This document shows, piece by piece, positions 8,926 to 17,240 of a stretch of 35,220 nucleotides of DNA. Position 1 is the stretch's first letter, and each line of letters starts with the position of its first letter. The position numbers were made by a program, and so were the translations under genes. The DNA comes from Burkholderiales bacterium (lineage in GTDB: Bacteria > Pseudomonadota > Gammaproteobacteria > Burkholderiales > Burkholderiaceae_C), in assembly GCA_025350505.1 (NCBI GenBank), contig JANXXS010000377.1, forward strand, positions 1-35,220, written 5' to 3'. The notes under the pieces were generated by a model that did no database searches, was not told the origin of the DNA, and saw only the letters and a list, made by a program, of their open reading frames with translations.

Positions 8926-9357
8926 ATGCGATTCATGATGTTGATGATCCCGAAGGGCTACGAGAGCGCGACGCCGGGCACCATGCCCGACGCCGCCGCC
9001 GTCGCGGCGATGATGAAATACAACGAGGCGCTGCAGCAGGCCGGCGTGCTGCTCGCGCTCGACGGCCTGCATCCGCCGTCGATGGGCGCGCGCGTCACGT
9101 TCGAGGGCGGCAAGCCCAAGGTCACCGACGGCCCGTTCGCCGAAGCCAAGGAAGTGCTCGGCGGCTACTGGATGATCCAGGTCCGTTCGCGCGAGGAAGC
9201 GATCGAGTGGGCCAAGCGCTGCCCGGGCGGCCCGAACGAGATCGTCGAGGTGCGCCAGGTCCAGGAGATGAGCGACTTTCCGGCCGACGTGCAGAAGGCG
9301 GCCGAAGGCTTCGAGCAACTGCAGAGCGCCGCAGCGCGAAAGGGACACGCCTCGTGA
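8926..9357 (+). CDS. YCII-related (DGPF-domain) protein
   Basis: A 143-residue single-domain protein of the YCII/DGPF family. The fold is ferredoxin-like. The defining VTDGPFAEAKEVLGGYW motif lies in the middle, preceded by the MRFMMLMIPKG beta strand and followed by the helix EEAIEWAKRCP. Many family members are encoded next to an ECF sigma factor, forming a frequent two-gene unit of unknown purpose. Here the next gene is a diguanylate cyclase on the opposite strand, so that sigma partner is absent. Met-rich, with no signal peptide, so probably cytoplasmic. Enzymatic activity is not established for this group. It is 107 bases downstream of the peroxiredoxin and could be a separate transcription unit. 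Confidence 0.88.
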   Translation: MRFMMLMIPKGYESATPGTMPDAAAVAAMMKYNEALQQAGVLLALDGLHPPSMGARVTFEGGKPKVTDGPFAEAKEVLGGYWMIQVRSREEAIEWAKRCPGGPNEIVEVRQVQEMSDFPADVQKAAEGFEQLQSAAARKGHAS

Positions 9358-9362
9358 GCGGC

Positions 9363-9408
9363 CGGAGCGGTACGCCGCGGATGATCGACGGGGCGCGCCG
9401 GCGCTCCG
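9363..9408. terminator. Possible weak hairpin between convergent genes
   Basis: CGGAGCG at 9363-9369 pairs perfectly with CGCTCCG at 9402-9408, with a 32-base GC-rich loop that contains the palindrome GGCGCGCC. It sits in the 52-base gap between the convergent YCII and diguanylate cyclase genes. No T tract follows on either strand, so termination is only a guess. Confidence 0.3.
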
Positions 9409-9409
9409 A

Positions 9410-11443
9410 TCAGGCGAGCTCCGCCGGGCTCGTGGCGAACGGGCTGACGGCGTAGCGGTCGCGCCCGGCGCGCTTGGCGGCGTATAGCGCTTCGTCGGCG
9501 CGGCGCAGCAGGCTCGCCGGGTCGCTGTCGCCTGGTTCGAGCAAGGCCAGTCCGACGCTCGTCGATACATGGACGAGCGCGCCGCCGAGCCGCATCGCCG
9601 GCCGCATCGCCTCGACCAGCTTCAGCGCCACCGCCTCGGCGTCGGCAGGCTCGTTCAGGCCTTCGAGGATGACAGTGAACTCGTCGCCGGCGAGGCGCGC
9701 CACGGTGTCGACGCTGCGCACGGCACCGAGCAGGCGTTCGGCGGCGATCGTGAGCAGCTCGTCGCCGGCGCCGTGGCCGCGCGAGTCGTTGATGCCCTTG
9801 AGGTGATCGATGTCGAGGAAGAGCAGCGCCAGCACCTTGCCGCTGCGGCGTGCCCGCTCGATGGCGCCGGCCAGCCGGTCGTTGAAGAGGGCGCGGTTGG
9901 GCAAGCCGGTCAGGGCGTCGAACTCGGCGCGCTGGCGCAGCTGCTCCTCGGCGAGCTTGCGTTCGGTGATGTCGGTGTCGGTGCCGACCAGGCGCAGCGC
10001 CTGGCCCTCTGCATCGCGCTCGACGACGCGGCCGCGACTGCGCAGCCAAAGCCAGCGGCCGTCGTTGTGACGGACGCGAAATTCGGCCTCGTAGATCGGC
10101 GTCTTGCCGGTCAGCGCGTCTTTCATGCTGGCGAGCAAGCCGTCCAGGTCGTCGGGATGGACGAAGGCGCGCATCGCCTCCGGCGTCGTTTCGCTGGCCT
10201 CGTCGGGGCCGCCGCGAAGCGTCGAAGCGCGGCTGCTGTAGTGGATCCGGTTGCCTGCAATGTCCCAGTCGAACAGCGACTGGTCCGAGCCTTCGAGCGC
10301 CAGGGCCAGCCGCTCCTCGCTGCGCAGCGCCGCCGTCGTGCGCTCCTGCAAGGCCGCCGCCATGCGGTTGAGCGTGTGCGCGAGCAGGCCGATCTCGCTG
10401 CCGGTACGCACCTGGCTGCGATGCTCGAGGCGGCCTTCGCCGAGCAGTCGGGCGTCGACGCTGAGCTGGCGCAAGGGCCGGGCGATGCGGCCGGCGACCC
10501 AGGCAGCGAGAAAGAGGCCCACGACCAGCATCGCCACGCCAAGGGCCAGGCTCTCGCGCGCATTGAGGTTCGCGGAGGCGAGCGCGGCGTCGATCGGAAT
10601 GCCGACGTAGACGAGCCAGGGCATCGACCGCGAGCGGGCGAAGCCGGCGATCCGGCTCACGCCGTCGAGGCCGGTGTTCTCGGCGCTCCCGCGCCCCTCG
10701 GCGAGCCGGCGCAGGACCAGCGCGCGATCCATCGGCGCGGCCTGGCCGATCCATCGTTCGGGCTCGAGCGAGCGGCCGATGATGCGGCCGTCGGCATCGA
10801 TCAGCGAGATGACGGCGCCGGCGGTCAGGCTGTCGTCCGGATCGAGCAGGTGCGGCAGCGTCTGCAACGCCGTCGCCACCGAGATGACGCCGACCGTCCT
10901 GGCGTCGCGGACGATGCGCAAGGCGAACACGGCGGTCCAGTCGCCGCCCTTGTTCAGGCGCACCGGCGTCTCGCTGGCCAGGCCAGGCTCGCGCATCGCG
11001 GCGATGAAGAAGGCGCGGTCGGCGGCGTTCAGCCGGGCGCCCGCGGCGATCGGCTCCGAGGAGCCGATGTTCGCGCCGTCGGCGGCCCAGAGCGAGACGC
11101 CGGAGACGTTGGCCGGAAACTGCGGCGCCAGGCGGCGCAGCATCGCGTCGTTGCGCTCGACCTCGACCGTATCGACGGGAAAGGTGCCGGCGAGCGCATA
11201 GATGAGCTGGGTGACGTCGCCCAGGTGATCGTCGAGGCGCGCGCCGGCGAGCGCGGCGACCAGGCGCATCTCTTCGCGCACGTGGTCCAGGTCGCGGCTC
11301 GACTGGCGCGCCGTGTTGAAGGCGATGTAGAGAACGAACAGCAGGCCGATCGCGAGCGTCACGAGCAGCAGGCGGGGCTGGATGCCGAAGCGCAGGGGCT
11401 TCAGGCGCGGGATGGGCAGCACGGGCGTCGTCGGTGGCGTCAC
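9410..11443 (-). CDS. Membrane-bound diguanylate cyclase (Cache-like sensor, HAMP, PAS, GGDEF)
   Basis: About 677 residues from the GTG at 11443. A membrane helix (LLLVTLAIGLLFVLYIAF) is followed by a periplasmic double-Cache-like sensor region, a second helix (LALGVAMLVVGLFLAAWVAG), a HAMP linker (RIARPLRQLSVDARLLGEG), a PAS/PAC domain (GTDTDITERKLAEEQLRQRA) and a C-terminal GGDEF domain. The signature reads AGDEF at residues 585-589; Ala in the first position is tolerated in active enzymes. RSVD five residues before it fits the RxxD inhibitory site, so product feedback is likely. No EAL domain follows, so the enzyme should only make cyclic di-GMP from GTP. An ATG at 11548 in the same frame would add a low-complexity, Arg-rich 35 residues and run deep into the divergent promoter region, so I prefer the GTG. 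The sensed ligand is unknown. Confidence 0.88.
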   Translation of the reverse strand: MTPPTTPVLPIPRLKPLRFGIQPRLLLVTLAIGLLFVLYIAFNTARQSSRDLDHVREEMRLVAALAGARLDDHLGDVTQLIYALAGTFPVDTVEVERNDAMLRRLAPQFPANVSGVSLWAADGANIGSSEPIAAGARLNAADRAFFIAAMREPGLASETPVRLNKGGDWTAVFALRIVRDARTVGVISVATALQTLPHLLDPDDSLTAGAVISLIDADGRIIGRSLEPERWIGQAAPMDRALVLRRLAEGRGSAENTGLDGVSRIAGFARSRSMPWLVYVGIPIDAALASANLNARESLALGVAMLVVGLFLAAWVAGRIARPLRQLSVDARLLGEGRLEHRSQVRTGSEIGLLAHTLNRMAAALQERTTAALRSEERLALALEGSDQSLFDWDIAGNRIHYSSRASTLRGGPDEASETTPEAMRAFVHPDDLDGLLASMKDALTGKTPIYEAEFRVRHNDGRWLWLRSRGRVVERDAEGQALRLVGTDTDITERKLAEEQLRQRAEFDALTGLPNRALFNDRLAGAIERARRSGKVLALLFLDIDHLKGINDSRGHGAGDELLTIAAERLLGAVRSVDTVARLAGDEFTVILEGLNEPADAEAVALKLVEAMRPAMRLGGALVHVSTSVGLALLEPGDSDPASLLRRADEALYAAKRAGRDRYAVSPFATSPAELA

Positions 11444-11591
11444 GGCAGCAAGCCGCGCCCGCGATGCTGGGCCCTGCGAGCCCAACCTGTCAGCCGCAAC
11501 AACAGGGCAAACGTGGCGCAATTGGCGAGGCGGGCGCCTGCGGGACAATCGATTTCACGATGTGCCGTTTCGCAGCCCAGCTCCTCGCCCC

Positions 11592-12914
11592 GTGCCGCAC
11601 CTGAATCCCACCGCCGACCCGCGGCGATTCCTGCGCTCGCTGTTCGATGCCGCGGTCGGCGCAGCGTTGCCCGACGCGGCCCGGATCGCGCCTTTCTTGC
11701 CGCCACCGCCCACGGGCCGCACCCTGGTCCTCGGCGCCGGCAAGGCCGGCGGCGCGATGGCCGCGGCGGTCGAGGCGGCCTGGCCGGCCGGCGCACCCAT
11801 GAGCGGGCTCGTCGTCACCCGCTACGACTACCTTCCGCCGGCGTTCGCCGAACTGCAACGACGCGCGGCGCGCATCGAGGTCGTCGAGGCGGCGCATCCC
11901 GTCCCCGACGACGCCGGGCGCCGTGCCGCCGCACGCATCGCCGCGTTGGCGCAAGGCCTCCACGCCGACGACCTCGTGCTCTGCCTGATGTCCGGCGGCG
12001 CCTCGTCGCTGCTCGCGCTGCCGGCCGAAGGCGTGACGCTCGACGAGAAGCGCGCGATCAACCGCGCCCTGCTGAAAAGCGGCGCGGCCATCGACGAGAT
12101 GAACTGCGTGCGCAAGCACCTGTCGGCGATCAAGGGCGGCCGGCTCGCCAAGGCCTGCGCGCCGGCCCGCGTCGTGACGCTGCTCGTCAGCGACGTGCCA
12201 GGCGACTCGCCCGCGATCATCGGCAGCGGCCCGACCGTGCCCGACCCGACCACCTGCGCCGACGCGTTGGCCGTGCTCGACCGCTACGCCATCGACGTGC
12301 CGCCGTCGATCCGCGCGCGGCTGGAGCGCGGCGAGCTCGAGACGCCCAAGCCCGGTGACGCCGCGTTCGCCGGCAACGTCGTGCACCTGATCGCGACGCC
12401 GCAGCAGTCGCTCGACGCCGCCGCCGCGGCGGCGCGTGCCGCCGGCGTCGAGGCGCACATCCTCGGCGACGAGATCGAGGGCGAATCGCGCGAGGTCGGC
12501 AAGGTGCACGCCGCACTCGCCCGACAGGTGGCGCGGCGCGGCCAGCCGTTCACGCGGCCGTGCGTCGTGCTCTCGGGCGGCGAGACGACGGTGACGGTGC
12601 GGCCGGCTGCGGGTGCGCCGGGACGCGGCGGCCGTGCCACCGAGTTCCTGCTCGGCTGCGCGCTCGCGCTGCAGGGCGAAGCCGGGGTGCATGTGCTCGC
12701 CGCCGACACCGACAGCATCGACGGCAGCGAGACCAACGCCGGCGCCTTCGTCACGCCCGATACGCTGGCGCGCGCGGCGGCGCTGGGCCTCGTGCCGCGA
12801 TCGTTCCTCGACCGCAACGACGCCTACGGATTTTTCGACGCGCTCGGCGACCTGGTCGTGACCGGGCCGACCTTCACCAACGTCAACGACTTCCGGGCGA
12901 TGCTGATCAGCTGA
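11592..12914 (+). CDS. Type-2 glycerate kinase (DUF4147 plus MOFRL domains)
   Basis: About 440 residues. This family (TtuD/GckA/GLYCTK) phosphorylates D-glycerate, giving 2-phosphoglycerate in characterised members; it is often mis-annotated as hydroxypyruvate reductase. The N-terminal DUF4147 domain shows LVLGAGKAGGAM, CLMSGGASSLLALP and LVSDVPGDSPAIIGSGP. The C-terminal MOFRL domain shows VLSGGETTVTV and AADTDSIDGSETNAGAF. Length matches the family. The start is uncertain: GTG at 11592 gives VPHLNPTADPRRFLRSLFD; an in-frame GTG at 11562 adds ten residues. Neither has a strong Shine-Dalgarno. The gene is divergent from the diguanylate cyclase. Its 3' end overlaps the convergent downstream gene by 8 bases. 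It would feed glycerate from glyoxylate, tartrate or hydroxypyruvate pathways into glycolysis. Confidence 0.92.
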   Translation: MPHLNPTADPRRFLRSLFDAAVGAALPDAARIAPFLPPPPTGRTLVLGAGKAGGAMAAAVEAAWPAGAPMSGLVVTRYDYLPPAFAELQRRAARIEVVEAAHPVPDDAGRRAAARIAALAQGLHADDLVLCLMSGGASSLLALPAEGVTLDEKRAINRALLKSGAAIDEMNCVRKHLSAIKGGRLAKACAPARVVTLLVSDVPGDSPAIIGSGPTVPDPTTCADALAVLDRYAIDVPPSIRARLERGELETPKPGDAAFAGNVVHLIATPQQSLDAAAAAARAAGVEAHILGDEIEGESREVGKVHAALARQVARRGQPFTRPCVVLSGGETTVTVRPAAGAPGRGGRATEFLLGCALALQGEAGVHVLAADTDSIDGSETNAGAFVTPDTLARAAALGLVPRSFLDRNDAYGFFDALGDLVVTGPTFTNVNDFRAMLIS

Positions 12915-13431
12915 CGGGCAGCATCCGCATCGGCGCGTGGCCGGGACGGCGCGGCGGCGGGCGATGCTCGCCGTTAACCATGCGCCGGCTCGTGAAGTGG
13001 CGATTGCCGAGCGGCGCAAGCATGACCGGCACGCTGTCGTAGTTGCTGTCGGCGCCCGCGTACTGCAGTTGCAACTCGCGCTCGCGCTGCGCCATGCGCA
13101 TCCGCTCGAGATCTTTGTCGAGGGCGCGCTCTTGCGCTTCGATGCGGCGCTGCACGCGCTCGCTGACCGCGTCGGCCTCGCGCCGCACCTCGAGGGTGCG
13201 CTGACGCGCTGCGGCCGGGTCTTCGCGGTCCATCTGCCAGGTGCGTTCGGTGACGGCCGTGGGCGACGGCCGGTCGGTGAGGACGATGCGGCCGTCGGCA
13301 GCGCGTTGCTGGTAGATCTGCGCCCCGGCCGGCGCCTCGGCGGCGCGGGTGGCGCCAAGCGGGCCGCAAAGCAGGGCGCCGAGCACCAGGGTGAGGGACA
13401 GCGAGGGGCGGACGTTGGATTGCATGGCCAT
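12907..13431 (-). CDS. Secreted DUF4124-like protein
   Basis: A 174-residue predicted periplasmic protein. The signal peptide (SLTLVLGALLCGPLGATRAAEA) is followed by a short beta-rich domain beginning IYQQRAADGRIVLTDRPSP. This resembles DUF4124, a small domain common in Proteobacteria with no assigned activity. A charged helical or coiled stretch follows (RRIEAQERALDKDLERMRMAQRERELQLQ), then a Pro/Arg-rich tail. Two Met codons, at 13431 and 13425, are possible starts; upstream in-frame codons would place non-signal sequence before the signal peptide. The 3' end overlaps glycerate kinase by 8 bases tail to tail. Function unknown. Confidence 0.75.
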   Translation of the reverse strand: MAMQSNVRPSLSLTLVLGALLCGPLGATRAAEAPAGAQIYQQRAADGRIVLTDRPSPTAVTERTWQMDREDPAAARQRTLEVRREADAVSERVQRRIEAQERALDKDLERMRMAQRERELQLQYAGADSNYDSVPVMLAPLGNRHFTSRRMVNGEHRPPPRRPGHAPMRMLPVS

Positions 13432-13559
13432 CCCGATCGGCAGCGTGGAAAGCGGCCGCCGTTCGCTACTGTGCCACCGATCGTCCTCCCTGTTTGCCCA
13501 GGTGCCTGTAAAGGCGCTGCTTGGTACGCTCTCGACTCCCGCCACCCGCACGCCACCGC

Positions 13560-14639
13560 ATGACCGACACCCTCGTCTTTCGCGCCGAAGCGCTCGTCGC
13601 CGCCGTCACGACCATCGTCCGCGCCGCCGGCTCGTCGGAGCGCGAGGCGGCGCAGGTCGCCGCCAACCTGGTCGAGGCGAACCTGCGCGGCCACGACTCG
13701 CACGGCGTCGGCATGGTGCCGCGTTATGTCGACGCCGTCCTCGAAGGCGGCCTGGCGCTCGATGCGCACGTCGCGATCCGCGCCGACGGCGGCGCCCTGC
13801 TCACGCTCGACGGCCAGCGCGGCTACGGCCAGGTGATCGGCGCCGAGGCGATGGCGCTCGGCATCGAACGGGCGCGCCTGCACGGCGTCTGCGTCGTCGG
13901 CCTGGCCCATTCGCACCACCTCGGCCGGATCGGCCACTGGGCCGAGCAGTGCATAGCCGCCGGGCTGGTCTCGATCCACTTCGTCAACGTGCTGTCGCGG
14001 CCGATCGTCGCGCCCTTCGGCGGCCGCGACGCGCGGCTCGGCACCAACCCGTTCTGCGTCGGCATACCGCGGCCGGGCAGCGAGCCGATCGTGCTCGACT
14101 TCGCGACGAGCAAGATCGCGCAGGGCAAGACGCGCGTCGCCTACAACATGGGCTTGGCCGTCGAGCCGGGCACCCTCATCGACGACCGCGGCGAGCCGAC
14201 CACCGACCCGCGCTACACCGTGGTCGAGCCGACCGGCGCGCTGCTGCCCTTCGGCGAACACAAGGGCGCCGGCCTGGCCCTGATCTGCGAGCTGCTCGGC
14301 GGCGCGCTTGCCGGCGGCGCCACCGGCGGCGCGGTCGGCGACGGCCGGCGGCGCGTGCTGAACAGCATGTTCTCCATCCTCATCGACCCGGGCCGACTCG
14401 GCACCGCGGCCAACCTCGCTGCCGAGATGGAATCCTTCGTCGCCTGGATGTGCGCATCGCCGCCGGGCGCGGGCATCGACCGCGTCAGGACGCCGGGCGA
14501 GCCCGAGCGGGAAACGCGCGCCGCGCGGCTCGTCGCCGGCGTGCCGGTCGATGCCGTGACCTGGGCCGAGATCGTCGCCGCCGGTGCCAAGGTCAGGGTC
14601 GCGCCAGGGGACATCGAAGCACTGCTCGTCGGACGCTGA
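13560..14639 (+). CDS. LDH2-family malate/lactate/ureidoglycolate-type dehydrogenase
   Basis: A 359-residue NAD(P)-dependent 2-hydroxyacid dehydrogenase of the Ldh2/MDG family, unrelated in fold to the Rossmann lactate dehydrogenases. Hallmarks are RGHDSHG at residues 43-49, a histidine-rich catalytic region near 115-125 (AHSHHLGRIGHW), the cofactor segment APFGGRDARLGTNPFCVGIP and DFATSKIAQGK. The C-terminal ALLPFGEHKGAGLAL loop is also characteristic. Length is normal. The substrate cannot be assigned: malate, sulfolactate, ureidoglycolate and aromatic lactates are all used in this family. E. coli YbiC is a plausible relative. It leads a plus-strand run, with the PQQ-type dehydrogenase beginning 38 bases after its stop. 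Confidence 0.9.
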   Translation: MTDTLVFRAEALVAAVTTIVRAAGSSEREAAQVAANLVEANLRGHDSHGVGMVPRYVDAVLEGGLALDAHVAIRADGGALLTLDGQRGYGQVIGAEAMALGIERARLHGVCVVGLAHSHHLGRIGHWAEQCIAAGLVSIHFVNVLSRPIVAPFGGRDARLGTNPFCVGIPRPGSEPIVLDFATSKIAQGKTRVAYNMGLAVEPGTLIDDRGEPTTDPRYTVVEPTGALLPFGEHKGAGLALICELLGGALAGGATGGAVGDGRRRVLNSMFSILIDPGRLGTAANLAAEMESFVAWMCASPPGAGIDRVRTPGEPERETRAARLVAGVPVDAVTWAEIVAAGAKVRVAPGDIEALLVGR

Positions 14640-14677
14640 TAGCCTCGCGGGTTTCGATTTCGTCCAACGCCTTGTCG

Positions 14678-15856
14678 ATGTCGGTTCTTCTGCTTCCGGT
14701 GACGCCGCTTCGGCGGTCGCGGTCCCGGCCTGCGCTGAGCGCTGTGCTGTGCTCGCTGCTGCTCGTCGCTGCCGCCATCTCGCCGGCGCGCGCCGCCGGG
14801 GTTCGCCTCGACACGCTGCGCGTTCCCGCGGGCTTTCACGTCGCGCTGCTCACCGACGCCGTGCCCAATGCGCGGCAGATGGCGCTCGGCCGCGGCGCCG
14901 ACGGCAAGGGCGTGCTCTACGTCGGCAGTCGCTCCGAGGGCAAGGTCTACGCGGTCGAGCTCCAGGGCGACAAGGCCGGTGCGGTGCACACCGTCGCCAG
15001 CGGCCTCGACATGCCCTCGGGCATCGCCTGGCGCGACGGCAGCCTCTACGTCGCCGCGGTCTCGAGAGTGCTGCGCTTCGACGCCATCGACGGCCGCCTG
15101 ATGCAGCCGCCGACGCCGGTCGTCGTCACCGACCGCTTGCCCACCGAGAGCCACCACGGCTGGAAGTTCATCGCCTTCGGCCCCGACGGCAAGCTCTACG
15201 TGCCGGTCGGCGCGCCCTGCAACGTCTGCGAGCCCGACCCGCGCCACGGCGTCATCCAGCGCATGAACGTCGACGGCAGCGGCCTCGAGACGGTGGCGCG
15301 CGGCGTTCGCAACTCGGTCGGCTTCGACTGGAGCCCGGCCGACAAGACGCTCTGGTTCACCGACAACGGCCGCGACATGCTCGGCGACGATCTGCCCAGC
15401 GACGAGCTGAACCACGTCACGCGCAGCGGCGAGAACTTCGGCTTTCCGTATTGCCATCAAGGCGACTCGCCCGACCCGGAATTCGGCGCCAGGCACGCCT
15501 GCAGCGAGTTCACGGCTCCCGCCGCGAAGCTGGGCGCGCATGTCGCCTCGCTCGGCATGCGCTTCTACACCGGCACACAGTTTCCGCCTGCCTATCGCGG
15601 CAACATCTTCATCGCCGAGCACGGCTCGTGGAATCGAAGCAGGAAGAGCGGCTACCTCGTGGCGCGCGTCAGCGTCGACGCGCAAGGCCGCGCCGGCAAG
15701 CCCGAGCCCTTCGTCGAAGGCTGGCTGCAGATCGACGCCGTCGGCCGCGAGTCGGTGTGGGGCCGGCCCGCCGACGTGCTCGTCATGCCCGACGGGTCGC
15801 TGCTCGTCAGCGACGACCTGGCCGGCGCCATCTATCGCGTCAGCTACGCGCCATGA
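14678..15856 (+). CDS. PQQ-dependent sugar dehydrogenase-like, secreted
   Basis: A 392-residue periplasmic six-bladed beta-propeller of the soluble glucose/sorbosone dehydrogenase family. The signal peptide reads LCSLLLVAAAISPARAAG. Family motifs include the active-site region ESHHGWKFIAFGPDGKLYV, with a His pair. The two-cysteine segment PCNVCEPDPRHG, RNSVGFDWSPADKTLWFTDNGRD, ENFGFPYCHQGD and FIAEHGSWNR also fit. Such enzymes oxidise aldoses or related sugars with PQQ as the prosthetic group and pass electrons to the respiratory chain. Holoenzyme formation would need PQQ made elsewhere, as no pqq genes are here. ATG at 14678 was chosen because a signal peptide follows it directly. A redox-linked operon with the upstream LDH2 gene is possible but unproven. 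Confidence 0.85.
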   Translation: MSVLLLPVTPLRRSRSRPALSAVLCSLLLVAAAISPARAAGVRLDTLRVPAGFHVALLTDAVPNARQMALGRGADGKGVLYVGSRSEGKVYAVELQGDKAGAVHTVASGLDMPSGIAWRDGSLYVAAVSRVLRFDAIDGRLMQPPTPVVVTDRLPTESHHGWKFIAFGPDGKLYVPVGAPCNVCEPDPRHGVIQRMNVDGSGLETVARGVRNSVGFDWSPADKTLWFTDNGRDMLGDDLPSDELNHVTRSGENFGFPYCHQGDSPDPEFGARHACSEFTAPAAKLGAHVASLGMRFYTGTQFPPAYRGNIFIAEHGSWNRSRKSGYLVARVSVDAQGRAGKPEPFVEGWLQIDAVGRESVWGRPADVLVMPDGSLLVSDDLAGAIYRVSYAP

Positions 15857-15878
15857 GCCCGCCCCGCAGGTTGCACCC

Positions 15879-17216
15879 ATGACCATCGAGATCGCCCTTG
15901 TCATCGCGGCCGTCCTGGTGCTGCTGGGCTTCTGGCTCGGCTGGAAGGTCGTGCGCGGACGCATGCGCAGCGACGACGAGGCGCCGCCGGCGCCGGCCGT
16001 CGCGGCGGCACCGCTCGCGAAGGTCGAGGCACCGACCGCCGCGCCGGTCGTGGCGCCCGCGGCCGCGCCGGTCGCGGCTCCACCGGCGGCGGCGCCGGCG
16101 TCGCTCGATACGCCGGTGCCGGTCACCGTCATCATGGCGCCGCGGCCGCCGGCGCCGGTCATCGAGCGCGTGCTCGCCGTCGAGCCGGCGAGCCAGGCCG
16201 AGTGGGACGCCGCCGTGCCGTTGAGCCTTTCGGCAGTGCAGTCCGCCTCGGTCGTGGCCTCGCTCGCCACCAGCGGCGGCACCGCGTTCTACGCGATCGG
16301 CTTCGACGCCGGCACGGCCATCGCCGTCGGGCGCGGCAACCAGCCTTTCATGCGCACGCTCGCCGGCGCCGCCGACCGGGCGACGGCCGCGTCGGTGCGC
16401 TGGCTCGACAGCAGCGCAGCCACCAGCGTGGCCGCGACGGCCCTGGCCGGTCTGGCCAACGAGCGATTTCTCGAGGCTCTCGGCGACGACGTGCGTGACC
16501 TGAAGACCGAGCTCGCGGCGCTCTCGCCCAAGCTCGCGGCGCTCGGTGACGGCCGCCTCAAGACGCTGGTGCAGGACCTGTCGCGCTTTGCCCGCGAGGC
16601 GCGCGACAACTATGCATCGGCGCTCGGCAAGGCGGCGTTTCGCGAGCGCATCGACGAGGCCGCCGAACGCGCTCTGGGCATCTGGCGCGATCTCGTCGAG
16701 CGAACCGACGGCGTGCGCCAGCAGATCGACGCCCTGACGCGCACGCAGCGCTTCGGTGAGGCGCAGGTCGAGAAGGCGCTGGCGCTGCTGCGCGAGCTGA
16801 TCGACCTGGAGCGCTGGCAGGAGATTTCGGCGCGCTCGCTGGCCGCCGCGCAGGTGCTGCGCGTCGTCATGGGCGAGTTGCCGGCGAGCAGCGGCGCCGA
16901 TCCGCTGGCGTCGGCCGCGGCGGCCTTGCAGGCCGGGCTCGACCAGGACCGCGACCAGGCACTGCGTCTCTCGGACTGCGAGAAGGGCGCGCGCGGCGAT
17001 CCCTACGTCGGCAAAGCCGAGTTCGAGGCGAATCGGGCCGCGTTGCGCAAGCTCGTCGCCCGGCCGATCGCCGAGCCTGTCATGCCGGCGCTGGAACGGC
17101 TCGAGGCGGCGCGCAGCGCCGAAGCGCTCGATCCGCTCGGCGCGCCGTCGCGGCGGCTGCTCATCCGCGCCAGCGGCGACGCCTGCACCATGCGCTGGAG
17201 CGCGGGCGCCGGCTGA
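15879..17216 (+). CDS. Unrecognised membrane-anchored helical protein, 445 aa
   Basis: I do not recognise this family. One membrane helix lies at residues 4-24 (EIALVIAAVLVLLGFWLGW), followed by a cytoplasm- or periplasm-facing tail. An Ala/Pro/Val linker covers about 35-95 (APVVAPAAAPVAAPPAAAP). A compact region around 105-190 has GGTAFYAIGFDAGTAIAVGRG. Long amphipathic helices follow from about 190 to 330 (DDVRDLKTELAALSPKLAAL, EALAREL-type heptads), which look coiled-coil-like. The C-terminus ends in a short beta segment with DACTMRW. It starts 22 bases after the PQQ dehydrogenase stop, probably in the same transcript. An anchored scaffold or envelope-organising role is only a guess. Confidence 0.75.
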   Translation: MTIEIALVIAAVLVLLGFWLGWKVVRGRMRSDDEAPPAPAVAAAPLAKVEAPTAAPVVAPAAAPVAAPPAAAPASLDTPVPVTVIMAPRPPAPVIERVLAVEPASQAEWDAAVPLSLSAVQSASVVASLATSGGTAFYAIGFDAGTAIAVGRGNQPFMRTLAGAADRATAASVRWLDSSAATSVAATALAGLANERFLEALGDDVRDLKTELAALSPKLAALGDGRLKTLVQDLSRFAREARDNYASALGKAAFRERIDEAAERALGIWRDLVERTDGVRQQIDALTRTQRFGEAQVEKALALLRELIDLERWQEISARSLAAAQVLRVVMGELPASSGADPLASAAAALQAGLDQDRDQALRLSDCEKGARGDPYVGKAEFEANRAALRKLVARPIAEPVMPALERLEAARSAEALDPLGAPSRRLLIRASGDACTMRWSAGAG

Positions 17217-17240
17217 CCAGCCGGCGCGCGCTCAGCGCGC
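17206..17240. terminator. Two adjacent hairpins between convergent genes, with stop codons in or at the loops
   Basis: GCGCCGGCT (17206-17214) pairs perfectly with AGCCGGCGC (17219-17227) over nine pairs with a GACC loop. GCGCGC (17226-17231) pairs with GCGCGC (17235-17240) around a TCA loop. The plus-strand TGA (17214-17216) lies at the edge of the first loop, and the minus-strand TGA (complement of 17232-17234) is the whole second loop. This gap is 15 bases. No T tract follows, so a bidirectional terminator is plausible, not proven. Confidence 0.5.

Noticed and set aside
12907-12914. The 8-base tail-to-tail overlap of glycerate kinase and the DUF4124-like gene as an unusual feature.
   Set aside because: Short convergent overlaps are ordinary in compact genomes.
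11490-14261. A 923-residue minus-strand open frame through the glycerate kinase and LDH2 genes.
   Set aside because: It has no recognisable domain and is antisense to two genes with clear family motifs.
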